DNA of 64,000 nucleotides from Escallonia rubra (lineage: Eukaryota > Streptophyta > Magnoliopsida > Escalloniales > Escalloniaceae): positions 62,001-126,000 of the forward strand of contig JAVXUO010002581.1 of assembly GCA_033065855.1 (NCBI GenBank). The letters are read 5' to 3'. The position numbers and the translations under genes are program-made. The notes under the pieces are model-generated. The model saw nothing but the letters and a program-made list of their open reading frames with translations. It was not told where the DNA came from and searched no databases. This document shows positions 33,817-46,572 of the stretch, one piece after another (position 1 is the stretch's first letter; every line of letters starts with the position of its first letter).

Positions 33817-35978
33817 ATGGCCAAGATTTTCTCAGCTCCGCTTTTTTCTCTCCTCCTATTTGCCAGACTTTCAGCTCTCACAGTTGCAGTTCTGGTCCTC
33901 ACTTGGGCTCTCCACTTCAAAATCAGCTTCATTCCTCATCACTCCTCTCAAGAAGACCTCATCTATGCTGTAACTTGTCTCTCTCTGCACTGTGTGTCTT
34001 GTGGCATCTGCATTTGAGCTAAAATGGTGGTTATGTTGTTCTTTGGCAGGTGCTGCATCCTGTACTGATGGTAATTGGGTTCATTCTCATTAGTGGAGAA
34101 GGTAGTGGGAAATTTTAGTTTTGCTATTTAATTAACTGAAGACGTGTTTTTTAGGATGAAAATGTGATTTCAGAAAGTGGGTTTTGATTGTTCTTGGTGT
34201 TCTGCAGCTATTTTGGTGCATAGATGGTTGCCAGGGTCGAGGAACTTGAAGAAATCAGTGCATTTGTGTCTGCAAGGGGTGGCTTTGTCTTGTGGGATCT
34301 TTGGGATTTGGACCAAGTTTCACGGTCAAGATGGGATTGTGGCTAATTTCTTTAGTTTGCATTCTTGGATGGGTCTGATCTGTGTTTCCCTATTTGGAGC
34401 TCAGGTTTGTTCTTGATTCTACATCTACGTAGTCATATGTTCTTCTTCATTTCATCCTTCTTCTGGTAAATTATTGAAATTGGTGAAGCTGCCTACTGCA
34501 ATGCACAGCTAGGCTGATATTTACCACCTCCTCTCTCAACTACATTGATTCCTTGGTTGGGCTTGCCCTAAATTTCAATTTAGTTAAGCAATTTTATTAG
34601 CCTAAAGAGGAATTAAGTAAGCCTTAAATTAGTCTTCATACGATATGTTAGCGTGCACAAGTAGCAATATAACGTAGGTAGTAACGGTGGTGCTAATTCG
34701 TTTGTGGTCCAAGACTATTTATTATATGGATATTATTCTTTATATAGTATATCATTTTCGTGCATATACGGACGTGTCAACGCATATGCTGGATTAATAA
34801 GATGACTACTTTACTACTGCATCTTGAGGTGTCTGCTGACTTTTCTGCAGTTAGGCAGCATGTTCCATTCTTTGCCATCGTAACAGATCGAATTAGGATG
34901 ATAGTCATTTGCGTGTTTTCAAGCAGATATCTGAGTATGCGCTACAAATTCGACAATTACTCGATGAGATGCTCAGTAGGCCTGATGGACCTACATTTCC
35001 TTCGTAATTATATGACTATGGCCCAAAGCACCTTGTGATTTGTGGGGTCTAACACAGATTTACTCTTAAAGCTTCTGATGATTATGAAATTAAGTCTCAC
35101 AAAGTGGATGTGGATGTCGATTGAGATTGGGCCGTGGCAAATAATAATCTTCGCTTAACATCATGGTCAGAAAATGAACATCATGATGTCGACTTTTGAC
35201 ATGTAAAGTGTCATGCTGAGGCATGATTCTTTCAATCGCAGGTATTCAATCAAAATTATTTGACAATAATGTGATTCTGAATAATCTGGATTATTGTGTG
35301 GCTCTAAGCAAAAACTGACTGATTGAAGCCCAAGTCTGAAAGATCAAGAGCCATTGCATGTGCCAGTAAGAGTAGTAAGGTCTTTTCCATTTGCAATTAT
35401 GTCAAACAAAAATTTGTGGGACAGAGATGTAAGCATTTTACATCATTTCAGTAGGGCGCCGCAGTGCAAGAGGTTAAAACAACCTCCGGCCTCGAGGAGG
35501 GTTAAAAATCCTTTGCACGCAGTTTTTCCTCAGGCAAAGCAGGGAGGTGGTTTGTGCATTTTAGACAGTATTTATCACATTTTTGGATCGCCAACGTAAG
35601 AATGGACAATGTTTGATGTTACATCTTTTCTCCATGTTCATGCAGTGGTTGATAGGTTTCTTAAGCTTTTGGCACAGAGGGGAGATACGAACCATAAGGG
35701 TACGAGTCTTGCCCTGGCATGTCTTCCTTGGTCTATACACATATGGTTTGGCAGTGGTGACAGCTGAGACAGGGCTTCTTGAGAAGCTGACATTTCTGCA
35801 AGCAAAGGGAGACGTATTGAAGCGTGGTACAGAGTCCATGGTTGTAAACGGTTTAGGACTTGGGTTGGCTCTTCTTAGCGGTGTTGTAATTTTAGCTGCA
35901 GTCTCACCCAAGCGGGCCAAGCACCAAACTCCACAAACTAAGATAATTTATTCAAATAACAAGTGCTTGACTTCTTAG
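33817..35978 (+). CDS. Cytochrome b561, probable transmembrane ascorbate ferrireductase 4
   Basis: Four exons (33817-33969, 34050-34101, 34208-34404, 35646-35978) join in frame to 244 aa. The four haem-ligand histidines of the b561 fold are H54 (VLHPVLM), H87 (SVHLCLQ), H120 (SLHSWMG) and H159 (PWHVFLG). The usual six-helix hydrophobic pattern is present. The family moves electrons from cytosolic ascorbate across a membrane to monodehydroascorbate or Fe(III). The closest Arabidopsis relative I know is At1g26100, with strong matches such as TAETGLLEKLTFLQ and VNGLGLGLALL. The start gives a short N-terminus (MAKIFSAPL) leading into helix 1. The 1.2-kb third intron ends in a clean GCAG. A B-box-like GGTTAAAAATCC lies in this intron, perhaps SINE-derived. 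Confidence 0.95.
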
Positions 35979-36024
35979 TTCAGATTATCACGCTTCTCCA
36001 TTAGTTTTGTGTATAGATGTTTGC

Positions 36025-36030
36025 AATAAA
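36025..36030 (+). terminator. Poly(A) signal of the cytochrome b561 gene
   Basis: A canonical AATAAA lies 47 bp after the stop codon. Confidence 0.6.
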
Positions 36031-36724
36031 TGTTTGTTGCTTTTCACATCTCCCTCAATTTGTTTGGACAAAGTGAAGTGTCAATTTGTAGAATAGCGTT
36101 ATTGTCCAACTTCGTATGTCATTTGGCTGATAAATTATCTTTGCAGCTAGTCTTTATATCTGCATATTACATACATTGCTACGAAATACACATATAAAGC
36201 ACACAATGAAGTGAATTCGTTGGTGGTGTTGCATCCATACTGGTATAGAAGAAACTCTCCGGAAACTGTGAAATAGTGAAAGGCAGTGAATCCTATGTCA
36301 CATTTCGTATAGATCGTGCGGCATAAACTGTGGCTGTTTGGGCATGATTGCGGAGCAAATTGTGGCTTCAAGTCACGCAAGGATTTCTCAATTCCAGATG
36401 TCGTGGAAGCCTTTCTGGGTTGTGTTCACTTTCACTTCTTTGTACAGGAGTTGGACTAGTAAGATCCTCCTAATGCTGTTATTAAGATTCCCATGATACC
36501 TTAGGCTTCATTTCTGCCTTGCATCCTGCAGATCTGCAGCCCTTGCGAATGAACTCTTTGGAGTTTCATGCATGCAGTTGCCATTAGTAATGCTATTAGT
36601 ATCAGACCTCATCTTTTGAAGCAAACTGCCTCCTTTACGTGTGCAACTTTTTCTTGGAAATTGTGCGACACCCAATCCTGAGCCGCAGAGATGACGTTGG
36701 GAATGTTAGCTTTGAGTATGCTAA
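36031..36724. other. Spacer downstream of cytochrome b561
   Basis: No gene or recognisable repeat is seen. Confidence 0.5.
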
Positions 36725-36973
36725 TATGAACAAATTTTGCCTCTTCCCCGAATTGTAGGAATCTTCTTCCAACCCCGTATATAGTGACAATTAACAGTCG
36801 CTATAAATATTTCTAGTGGCTTTTCTTCTAACACTATCAGTGACAAATATTAGCAGCATTTTTTTAACGTCACTAAATAAAAGTCACTAAAAATATTTAG
36901 AGATGAATGATTGTCGCTATATAGGGGGTAGGAGGAAAATTTCTCCAACCGGAGTAGTAGCCAATTTTTTTCC
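36725..36973. mobile_element. Hairpin MITE, copy 1
   Basis: The two halves are inverted repeats: CCCGTATATAGTGACAATTA on the left, and CCCCCTATATAGCGACAAT in reverse complement on the right. Outer arms contain AATTTTG(G/C)CT. The unit would fold into one long hairpin. A second copy lies 2.2 kb downstream. There is no coding sequence and the superfamily is unassigned. Confidence 0.75.
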
Positions 36974-37420
36974 TACTAATATTAGCTTCCTCCTCCTTTG
37001 TCACTCGTGAGTCAGTTGAAGTGTACAGTCTGGTCACTCTGGTGCGTTGCTTTTTGAGCTTCAAAAGTATTTTTCAAAACTAAAGAAGCTGCTCCTTGAC
37101 GCATTTGATCAAAATTTGTTTCGCATTGAACCTCAAAATCGAAGAAATGCTTTTGTTCAAAGTATCCATGAAAATGTTTTCTTCTCAAAAGCAGAAGTAA
37201 CCCTGACTTGGCCCTAAATGAAGCAGTGGCCAAACGCCCTATCAGGAATTTTTTTTTCTTTTTCGGGGCTGAACCTGTTGAAAACCCTTTTTATTTTTTT
37301 TACAAAACTTCGTACGCTTAAGTTTGTTAAGCCATGAATTATAGAGGTAAAGTGCTATGAAAAAAATAGAAAAACTATTTCTGTCGTTATAAGATATTGG
37401 GTAGTTTGGAACCAATAATC

Positions 37421-38203
37421 TAGAGGTGTCAAAGGGCCGAGCTTGGGCCGGCCCAGCCCCGGGCCAAGAGGGCCAGAAAACGGGTCGGGCCAAACAGGGC
37501 TTCGGGCCTGAGAAATCGGGCCCGGGCCCAAATTTGGGAAATTCAAGCCCTGTCCAACCCAAGCCCTAGGCCCTAATTTTAGGGGCGGGCCAGACCCGAG
37601 CCCTTTTTTTTTATATTCTTATTTTGTGTTACAAAAATATTAACACATGAAATAAATTATTTGATAGACCCTCCTCATTTTATGCGGGTTGAGACCGGCT
37701 GCTTGTAATTTTGGGAAAACAAGAATGATTAGCAGTTGATTAGTTAAGTATTTTCATCTAATCCATCTGCTCCTACTTTCTTTTATCAAACATTTTGCAA
37801 TTTCTCTTGACAATTCCATTTAATTTCATACCACTGCTTTTTGTTATCTAAACTCAACAATGGATACTTACAATGCTACAAAACTTTTTCCAATGATATC
37901 TCAAAAAATTTCACTCAAACATACCTCTAGCTTTGCATTTTACGTAGTATTAGGTATCTCATTAAAAGCATGCATCATTAGACCACTTTTACTATGAACA
38001 TTCCCGTACTTTCTGGAGTTATGTTCCCCATTTCTATTACCTAAATTGTTTTGTTTCTAGTTTCTAGAAAAACAAAGATATATTTTCTCTTCATAATTCC
38101 ATGAAACTAGTATAGAAAAGGATTGCAAGTAAAATTTGATAAAGAACTACCATCATCATGAGTTGAAAAGAAATGTGCATGTCCAAAAAGTTAAATAAAA
38201 AGA

Positions 38204-38234
<31 letters not shown>

Positions 38235-38483
38235 GAAGCATGAGAAAGAATTGGGGGGGGGGGGGGAAGTGACTCAAAATTATTTAGGACCAAATTTAGG
38301 GTCAAAGGACCAGAATAGGGCTAAAAAGAGGGCCAGGGCCGGGTCTAACCCAGGCCTTTTTAGGGCTGGGCCGGGCTTTTTTTGAAAATTTTCATGGCCT
38401 GGCCCTAGCCCTTGGCCCTGTGGACCAGGGCCGCACTGTTCACCACTTAGGGCCAGCCCGGCCCGGCCCTTTTGACATCTCTA
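37421..38483. mobile_element. Non-autonomous hAT element with exact 8-bp target duplication
   Basis: The left end is TAGAGGTGTCAAAGGGCCG. The right end in reverse complement is TAGAGATGTCAAAAGGGCCG. CAATAATC lies directly outside on both sides (37413-37420, 38484-38491). The arms are packed with GGGCC/GGCCC words. The AT-rich interior contains a (GA)n run (38214-38233) and a poly-G run near 38250, and has no coding sequence. The element is 1063 bp. Confidence 0.92.
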
Positions 38484-38917
38484 CAATAATCCGGACCATC
38501 AAAGAGTATTAGATATATAATAAAATAAGCCTCATGCCTCGAGTAGCTATTCAGCTTATTCCATTTCCATTAATACAACAATCCTAAATGCTCATAATAA
38601 ATCGTCCAAAACCATGAAATATTTATATCACTCGCACAGGTTACTAAAAACTATCAGAGGTGAATCTAGTCCGTTAATCAATAGTTCGCTTATCCAGTAC
38701 ATTGATATTTAAATATAGTAGGATATGAGATATTTCACAGTATCTGTATGTAATTACCATAATAGAATTAAAGTCGATTTGAAATTTAATACATTGACAT
38801 CCTACATACACCCTTGGTCATAGGGTTAGTTAGTCCATTAAAATCTGTGCACTTAAATAATCCTAAGTCACTAATTTGTCAAGCAAAAACTCAAGCGGGA
38901 AAAGAGACTCAAAAAAA

Positions 38918-39112
38918 TGAACAAATTTTGGCTACTACTTGATTGTAGGAATCCTCTAATTCCATATATAGTGACAATTAATAGTTGTTATATGTTTTTA
39001 GTAACTTTTTTATTAACACTTAGCGTCATTAAATAAAGTCATTATAAATACTTAAGTGATCATTCATTGTTGCTACATGAGATATAGGCGAAAATTAGAG
39101 CCAAAAATTTTT
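38918..39112. mobile_element. Hairpin MITE, copy 2
   Basis: This copy shares ATGAACAAATTTTG, GATTGTAGGAATC and TATATAGTGACAATTAA with copy 1, in the same order and orientation. It is more degraded on the right. It ends about 200 bp before the SLH-domain gene start and so lies in that gene's proximal promoter. Confidence 0.7.
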
Positions 39113-39319
39113 CGGATAAAATTAACACCCATTTAGCAGTAACTGCGTAGAACACAAACGCGAACCCAATACAGTTCAGAGTCTCCACTTCACTTGGTAG
39201 GGAGGTACCAAAACAATGCGTAAACGATAAACCCAAAGTCTGACCTTCCTCTCCAATCGAGCATTTCACTACCGCAAACCCTAATTCTAATCCTGAAAAC
39301 TAAACAAAATTCATCAGAA

Positions 39320-39997
39320 ATGTGCTCGCCTTCTGTACCAATTACCTCTCTTTACCCCACTAACAATCGCTATAAACTCCCAACCTTCAACGCCACCCAC
39401 CCATTTTCAGTCAATCACCTCACATTCAACCACAGGCGATCGTCATCCCTCTGTGCGTCGATAGCGGATCAAAATTTGGAGCTCTCGTGGCTCCCTCCGG
39501 CCCGACCCGGTGCAGATGATTGCAACGGGTGGGCAGTTGTAGAAGCCCCGAAGCAGAATAAGAAGAAGGGTAAAAGTTGGGTTTTTAATAGCCCTTTTGG
39601 GGAAATTGAGGGTTGATGATAAGTTTCTGTATTTTGCAGTTCTGCCTACATTTGTGCTAGTGGCTGTTGGGACCTCAGTTGTGGCTTTGTTTGCTGTCAT
39701 TGCTCACTTTTCAGTATCTAGAAGAGGTAATTGTCTTAACATTATCCCTCTGTGTTGGCAATTGATTTCCTAACACCCTGTTTCATTGGGTTAAAATTTG
39801 AGCTTTTGCAAAATCCTAAGATTGATGTTGGCACATGTAAACCATGAGTTGAACTGGATTAGCAGTCGTAGGTAAAATGAGTATCGTTTGGCAAGTCAAG
39901 CTACGGTAAAAACAAGAAGCGAAGGCAATGTTTACTTGCACTAATTCTGTCCGAAGATTTTGTAAAAGGTCAAAGAAAAAATCCCATGAAATGGATG

Positions 39998-40037
<40 letters not shown>

Positions 40038-43000
40038 GGGGGTTTTTCTTGATAATTTCTTGATGCTTGAAGTGGGTTTCGTTTACCAAAGAATTGGATA
40101 TGATTATGTGATCAAGCTTGAGTTATGTGGAATTGGAGTTCAAATGTGGTGAATTTCTGTGTTTTTTTCTGTTTCAGTTTAGTAGTCTATTCACTTTCTG
40201 CATGCGGCTAAGTTTCTTTTCTTTTATGGCAAAGTGGCCCTTTTTTCCCCAAATTTTTTGGCTTAGAGTATGCAGTGATTTTGGATTGCATCGCACTGAA
40301 TGGAGTTACTGATTTGTGTGTGCTTGTTTGTTTGTTCAGGTTTTGTATTTAGGTTTAGGAGTCCATTGCAGGCTCTACATGGGATATTAATGCCATATGG
40401 AATTAAGGAAGGTAGTGAAAGTGAAGTCATGGATTCTTATGCGCCAGCGGTGGAGGACATGAGTTCTGAGGAAAGCTCCGGGAGTGTGTCAGATGTGGTT
40501 AGTGAAGTGGTGGCATTAGGTACATCAAATCAAATTGCACAATGTTCGTTTATGTCATCTTTCATTCAGATTCTTCAGTAAATTGGTGTCATGTTCTTGC
40601 CTAAATGGTTCGCTATGTGTTTCGAACATTCATTTAATACTTTTCTTTCTTTATGAAAGCTGAGGTTGCCTTATCTTTAAAATTTTGAAACAGGGCAACC
40701 AAGGTACCTAGTCTGATTTCCTTTATACTTGAGAAAGATAATTGACTCGAGGCACACATAGTTCGAACCTAAGAAGCACGGACTCGGGTGCGGGTGCGGA
40801 TACGACACGGGTGCGGATACGCGGATACGGCATTTTTAAAAATTCTAGGATACGGGTGCGGCGGGGATACGGCATATTTTATAAATATTTTTTTTAATTA
40901 TATATACTTAGTATTTAATTTTTAAACAATTTAAATCTTAATAATCATAATATATGTGTTTGATATATGTGAAAAGATATTAATATTCCAAACAAAGTAG
41001 TGAGTTTTTAAGTTTAATGGGTTCTTTTGTAAATTTTAAAGCTTTCAACCAAATTAGTTAAGTTTAATGGGTTGTTCTATAAATATTAAAATTGTAAAAC
41101 TGAACATAATAAAGCTTTTATGTGGTATCACTTCTATTTCTATGAAATGCTGGGGTTGATTTATGTAATAACTTAACATTGGGGGTCCTTAAATAATATA
41201 ACAAAACTAATAATATGTAAATAATATAACATAACATCAATCATAAGAAGATAACTTCACACGACGGGTCGACTCTCTGGAAGAAGGCGCACGGCGCTCG
41301 CCTCAGTGGGTCTCCGGGACTCGGCGCAGGGGGATGACGCAGTGGGTCGCCGGAAGTCCCCTCCTCCTCCTTCTTCTTCTTCTTCCTTCTTCTTCTCCTT
41401 CTTCTTCTCTCCAGTGTCTCCTCTCAGATTTTCGGTAGTCGCCGGAGGTCCCCCAATGGTTTTCGGTGGTCGCGGCTGTTCGGTGAGGTCGTGGGTGGTC
41501 GCGGCTGTTCGGTGAGGTCGTGGGTGGTCGCGGCTGTTCGGTGAGGTTGTGGGTGGTCGCGGCTGTTCGATGGGTGTCGCGGGACGTCGCCGGTGTCGAG
41601 GGAGGTTGCCGACGTCGAGGGAGATCGCCGGTGTCGAGGGAAGTCGCGGCTGCTGCGATCTCTCTTCTCTATCTGAGTCGTGTGCCCTAATTTGGTTAGT
41701 TAAATTATTTTATGTTTTCACCCCCCACAAAAATTAAGTTTTATGTTTCAACCCCCGAAATATCTTCTACAAATTATGTTTCAGCCCCCGAAGTGTCGGA
41801 TACGCACCCGAACCGCACCCGAGCCGCACCCGAGCCGCACCCGAATTTCGGAAAATAAAAAAATTAATGGAAAATCATGGGTGCGCACCCGACACGCACC
41901 CGAGGCGCACCCGAGGCGCACCCGTGTCCGATGCGCACCTGACCCCGATACTCCTCCCATTTTGAAGTGTCCGTGCTTCAGAGGTTCGAACCCTATAGGG
42001 TACTCTGTGTTTATGGATCACCGTCCTAGTTGCCCCGCCCCAAAAGGCATCAAACCCTTGGTGGTTTTACATAGTGAGTGTAGATGGTAAATTATTTGAT
42101 TCTGAACGATTTTACACGACGGTTGCATCCTACAACAAGTTGTCTTCTTGAGTCTTGACTGTCGCCTCAAAACCAGGACTTGGACTTTCTAGTTGAAACT
42201 TGTTTGTGTGGATAAGCTTGTGGTGAAAGCATTGGTGGAACGTGTCATTTGGTGAAAAGAATATGGTATGTAAAAGGAGCAGCTCTTTTAGGATTTGGCC
42301 AAATTCCACCGTTCTAACCAACTTTTGGCTAAATATTTGTTTGAAACCTTTTTGTAAGGCTAGATTCACCCTAAACTTTGGTAGTTCTGAGTTGTTCAGT
42401 GGTTAGTTGTATATGATATTACAGTGTCCATTGTCTGTATTTCCTTTTTTTTGGGGTGGGAGGATGGGTGGTGAGGAAGGATAGAAAAATGATTGGTCAT
42501 ACTACAATCCTTGATCTTACTCTCTAGTTGTGTTGTGGAGCAGGTAATGACATGAAGTGTGGGTTGCGGATTCATGTATTCCATCGTAGTCTTTTATGTA
42601 CTTCTTTCGCCCTTAGATGGTAGTTCTTTGCTATACATGGAACTTCTTCGTTCAACTTTCTGTTATGGTGATAAGAGGAGTTTTTTTGACAAGGCCAAGC
42701 TTTTTTCCATTTTTACTAGATGTTGCAATGTCGATTTCCTTACCCTTTCTATTTTCTGTTGTTATAGAAAAAAACCATTTTAAGGTAAAAGAAGGAAGGG
42801 TTCAACGTATTTTATTACCAATTGCCGTGGATTCTACTCAACACGAAGCCCTATTGACATTGAAGAAACTCAAGGTATAGTTCAAAAGCATAGACATACA
42901 ACCAAGATTAATCTTAGTTTCTACCTTTTGTGGCTTTTTCAAAACATTTGGTTACTGGTCGTTGCTTAGTTTTGTCTTGTCAAGATAAGTCTTACTGCAG

Positions 43001-46000
43001 TATTGGGTTATAATGATTAGGTCACCTCTATAAGCTTCAGCTTAATCGCAGTCCTAAGTAAATTTAATGACTCTCATTATTATTTGCTGACAAACTGAGG
43101 CTTACTTGGCACATATCATTTCTAATCGAAAAAATAAATAGTTTCATCCTCAACTTAAGAGATGGAAGAGTGTGAAACTACCAAAATAAACTTTTGTCAA
43201 CAGCAGTCTTTAACATGATAAGAAATATTAGAAATCACTCCTCTACCCTCGAGCCTCGTGCGTATGCGTATAAAATAAGGAAAGGAAAAATGTATCTAAC
43301 ACTAGATTAAGCATCCGATCTAGGTCCTTCCAATATCAGTCTTGTTGCGTTGACGTGGGTGGTAATAGTAATAGTGAAGTGTCACTGTCACATGGCTTAA
43401 TGTTACTAGTGTATATGGCTTACTTGCGGAAGGAACTAAAAATCTGGTTGGACTCTGTGACACCTCGGTTTTTCTCTCTATGTTCCTTCTATTATCATTC
43501 TTTTTATGTGGGCCCTTCCAAATGTTTGACTGGCATTAGGCTGAAGCCAAAAGCATATTAATTACATGATTTGAACAATCTGATTAAGCCTTGCCCTATA
43601 TGAATATTTTCAACTGCAAGGTTCCTCTTTAGTTGGTGATGTGTGATTTGTTTGAAGTAACTTGCTTTTAAGTGAAACTCAGAGTCTGACAATTACTAGG
43701 CAGTGCATCAGTTATTTGGTACGTAGTGTGTCTTACCTTAATTATAATGACAAGAATCTCCCACAAGTGCTAAGAGAGTGTGGTCTGCACAGTATTATGC
43801 TGCCCCTATTTGTTGTGCACCTTTGCTTTGCCTCTTCAAGTGCTATCTGAAGGTTGCACTTGGGGGTTTTTTAAAGCGTAACATGCATTGTTGGTTTCTT
43901 TCTCTAAACAGCTTAAGCTTTTGGAGCAAGTTGTGACTTAACAAAATGCTTTTGCAATGAAATCATATGCTAATTGCAGTGTAACTTTCGGTTTAGCTCT
44001 GAGCATGATTTTCACTACGCCAACTAAGGTATGCAGATAATTGAAGATGAGGTCAAGGCTGATAAATTATGTACTAGGAGGGAATATGCAAGATGGTTAG
44101 TTCGAGCAAATACGTTGCAAAGGTAGTCATTGATCTATGTGCACAATATAAGAGTTTTGCTTATCAGAAGTTCGAATGTTATATCGTGCACATTTGCATC
44201 TCAATTGCAGGAATCTGAAGTATCGGATATTTCCATCTGTTGCGCTTTCAGGGTCGACAATTGCTGCTTTTGATGACGTGGGTGTTGAAGATCCGGATTT
44301 TGAGTCCATTCAATGTAAGGTTTCATGATGTTCCCCTAATATTTATTTGCTGTTGAAAGAGGAAGAAGGGTATTATAATTTGCCTCTAATTTGTAATATA
44401 GCCGTTGCTGAGGCTGGAGTCATCCTGAGCAAGCTGTCTGGTAAAAAGAATTTTGATCTGGATGATTCAAAAAGCTTGGAAGGTGCCAATTTTTACCCTG
44501 AGAGGTACTTTTCAAGTAGACTGTACAATTTTTTTTGCTTTGGTAACTGTTCCCTCCTTTTTTCTGTTCTACTTATTAATACCTGTTCCCCTTCTATCGC
44601 ATGCTATCGTAGATATATATCTCGGCAGGATCTGATAAGTTGGAAAGCCAAGCTAGAGTATGAAGTCATGCCGGGAGTAAATGAAGAGGTGGGAGAGTAT
44701 GCAAACGTGTTACCCCTTTGAAAGCCTCCCATCCCCCACCCCCAAATGGAAAAGAAACATAATTAGTATAGATCATGATAGAAGTGCCACTTGCAGTCCT
44801 TATAGTTAAATGCTGACTTGTTTGCAGTCCAGATATCAAGGAACAAGTTGGGTTTCTTGGATGTGAGGGACATCAGTTCAGAAGCATTAGTGGAGCTCTT
44901 TATGGACATGCTGGCTGGCAACAAGAGCATAACAAGAAAAGTTTTTGGTCTCTCTCTCTCTCTCTTGCTTGCTTTCTTTCTGTGTGAATGTTTCTCTTTT
45001 TCCCCTTGATAGACATCCTTGCAGATTTGTGTCTGTTGGACACATGCATGCATGATAGTTACCTGCATATATCAGTCGTCAGTCAGTGATAGTGGCACGT
45101 CAACAGGTGTTTTTTGGTTCAAGATGTCAAGAAAGGACTTATTGTTTGAGCCTGTCTTATTCTGTCCTATATTTGACTGGTAGTTCCAAAGCGCACAATT
45201 CGGTTGCTTGAAAAGACATTAAAACTAGTTCAATAACTATTACAAGGATGTACCTTAATTGTACAACACATAAAAACTATTGGACCTCCTGTGCAATTTC
45301 GCAGGACAAGGCAAGCGATTTCAACCAAGCAAACCTTCCACAAATGCGCAAGCAGCTGTTACTCTAACAAGCGGAAGAATGACTGAAGCAATTCACTCAG
45401 AATTATTAAGATTAGAAGCTGAAAATTTTTCGAGGCAAATGGCAATGGACGAGATTAGGTCTGAGCTTCTTGAAAGAGGAGACATACAGAGGTTTTGGGA
45501 CAAAAAACTGGAGGATGAAAAAAGTCGTGGTCTTGCAGTGGAGAGGGCTTATCTTGCAGCAGTTCATGATTGTGAACAGGAGATAATTGTTCAGAAGAAC
45601 ACTTCCGCTGAGTGTTTGAGGCAGAAGGCAGCTATCGACTGTCAGAAGCAGCTACTTTTTAGTCTAAAAGAAGAAGTCAATGAAATGTCTGAGACGCTTG
45701 CACGTGAAAAGGCTACATATATGGGTGAGCGGCGTACTGTGGAGAGTACACTCAGTGATTTACAGGCCAAACATGAAGGACTGCTTGATGCAAAATCAGT
45801 ATTGGAAGCTGAAATAGAAGCTCTTCGAATACTTAGGTAAAGTTGAAGATCATTATCATTGTCATACAGTTGCTATTTTCATCACATGGTTATCTTATCT
45901 AAATCACCAACACAAATAAATAGCAGAGTGCTTTCATAAGGGCCGCCACTCCTACTGATCGTCAAACACTACTGCTAATGCCATTGCATTGGAGCAATTT

Positions 46001-46572
46001 TAGCTTTTGCCAAGCATTGTACGGATGTATTTATATAAGTTACAATCTGGCAAAGCTGAAGCTGATTCTGCAAAAGCATGCTTGTCGCATCTAACTTTTT
46101 GTCCTTCCCTTTGGAAATTTAGCAATGTCAGTGGTAATAGCATTTTATGCGTGCTCAATATTTTAGCTTTTATGAATGGTTGCAGTACTTAAAGTTATTT
46201 AATTCTAGAGGAAACCCCCTTTATATGGGGACACATTGACCGTGATTAAATTATCCGGTGATCGGTGATATGCATCTGAAATTACTTTGTTGATCGTTGT
46301 CCCTCGTCATCATATAGGAATTTGGTAGTTGTAGAGGAAAAAGAGTACTGCGCTCTGAAGTCAGTCTGTTAATGAATGCCAACAACATACCCTTGGTCTG
46401 ATGTTTATAAATTTTAGGGCATTATGGGCAGTCCTTGATTGTAGTTGTAAGTTTATCTAATGGAGGCTTTGGTTGCAGATCGTGGATCGAAGAAGAAGCA
46501 AGGAAAAGCCAAGCACGTGCCAAGGTTCTTGAGGAAGTGGGACGGAGGTGGAAATGGGGCGATCAATCTTAA
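39320..46572 (+). CDS. SLH-domain coiled-coil protein, plastid-type
   Basis: Eleven exons: 39320-39569, 39640-39726, 40340-40519, 42768-42874, 44037-44122, 44211-44314, 44402-44504, 44613-44688, 44833-44947, 45305-45836 and 46479-46572. They join in frame to 577 aa. The N-terminal 45 residues are Ser/Thr/Asn-rich and basic, like a plastid transit peptide. A transmembrane helix follows (about residues 84-113, TFVLVAVGTSVVALFAVIAH). Then come S-layer-homology repeats (CTRREYARWLVRAN; AFDDVGVEDPDFESI with AEAGVI) and a long Glu-rich coiled coil in exon 10. The closest Arabidopsis relative I know is At3g25680; its function is not established. Exon 9 uses the second of two nearby acceptors (TCCAG), since the first breaks the frame. 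Introns 2 and 3 hold transposons. Confidence 0.9.
39773..40000 (+). mobile_element. 229-bp mariner-type MITE family, copy A
   Basis: This 228-bp copy lies in intron 2 of the SLH gene, with TA on both sides. It carries the family core: GTAAACCATGAGTTGAACT, then GAGTATCGTTTGGCAAGTCAAG. The right end is CATGAAATGGATGAAG. An (ATT)n microsatellite begins exactly at its right target TA. Confidence 0.75.
40001..40036. repeat. (ATT)n microsatellite
   Basis: Eleven to twelve perfect TTA/ATT units abut the MITE at 39773-40000, in intron 2 of the SLH gene. Confidence 0.95.
40770..41983. mobile_element. Non-autonomous hAT- or Mutator-like element in SLH intron 3
   Basis: The ends are TAAGAAGCACGGACTCGG and, in reverse complement, CTCTGAAGCACGGACAC. 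GTTCGAACC is duplicated directly outside (40761-40769 and 41984-41992). Read as 8 bp this fits hAT; all 9 bp match, which would fit Mutator. Subterminal arms are full of GGGTGCG and CGCACCCGA words. The interior holds a CT-rich leader-like stretch and four 29-bp tandem units (CGCGGCTGTTCGGTGAGG core, about 41471-41575). No transposase is seen. The element is 1214 bp and makes up over half of the intron. Confidence 0.85.

Noticed and set aside
35440-35545. Possible tRNA or SINE in cytochrome b561 intron 3
   Set aside because: A B-box-like GGTTAAAAATCC and a GTGCAAGAGGTT word are present, but no cloverleaf, poly-A tail or target duplication can be drawn.
40761-41992. tRNA gene suggested by GGTTCGAACC
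   Set aside because: The word is the target duplication of a transposon and no tRNA arms surround it.
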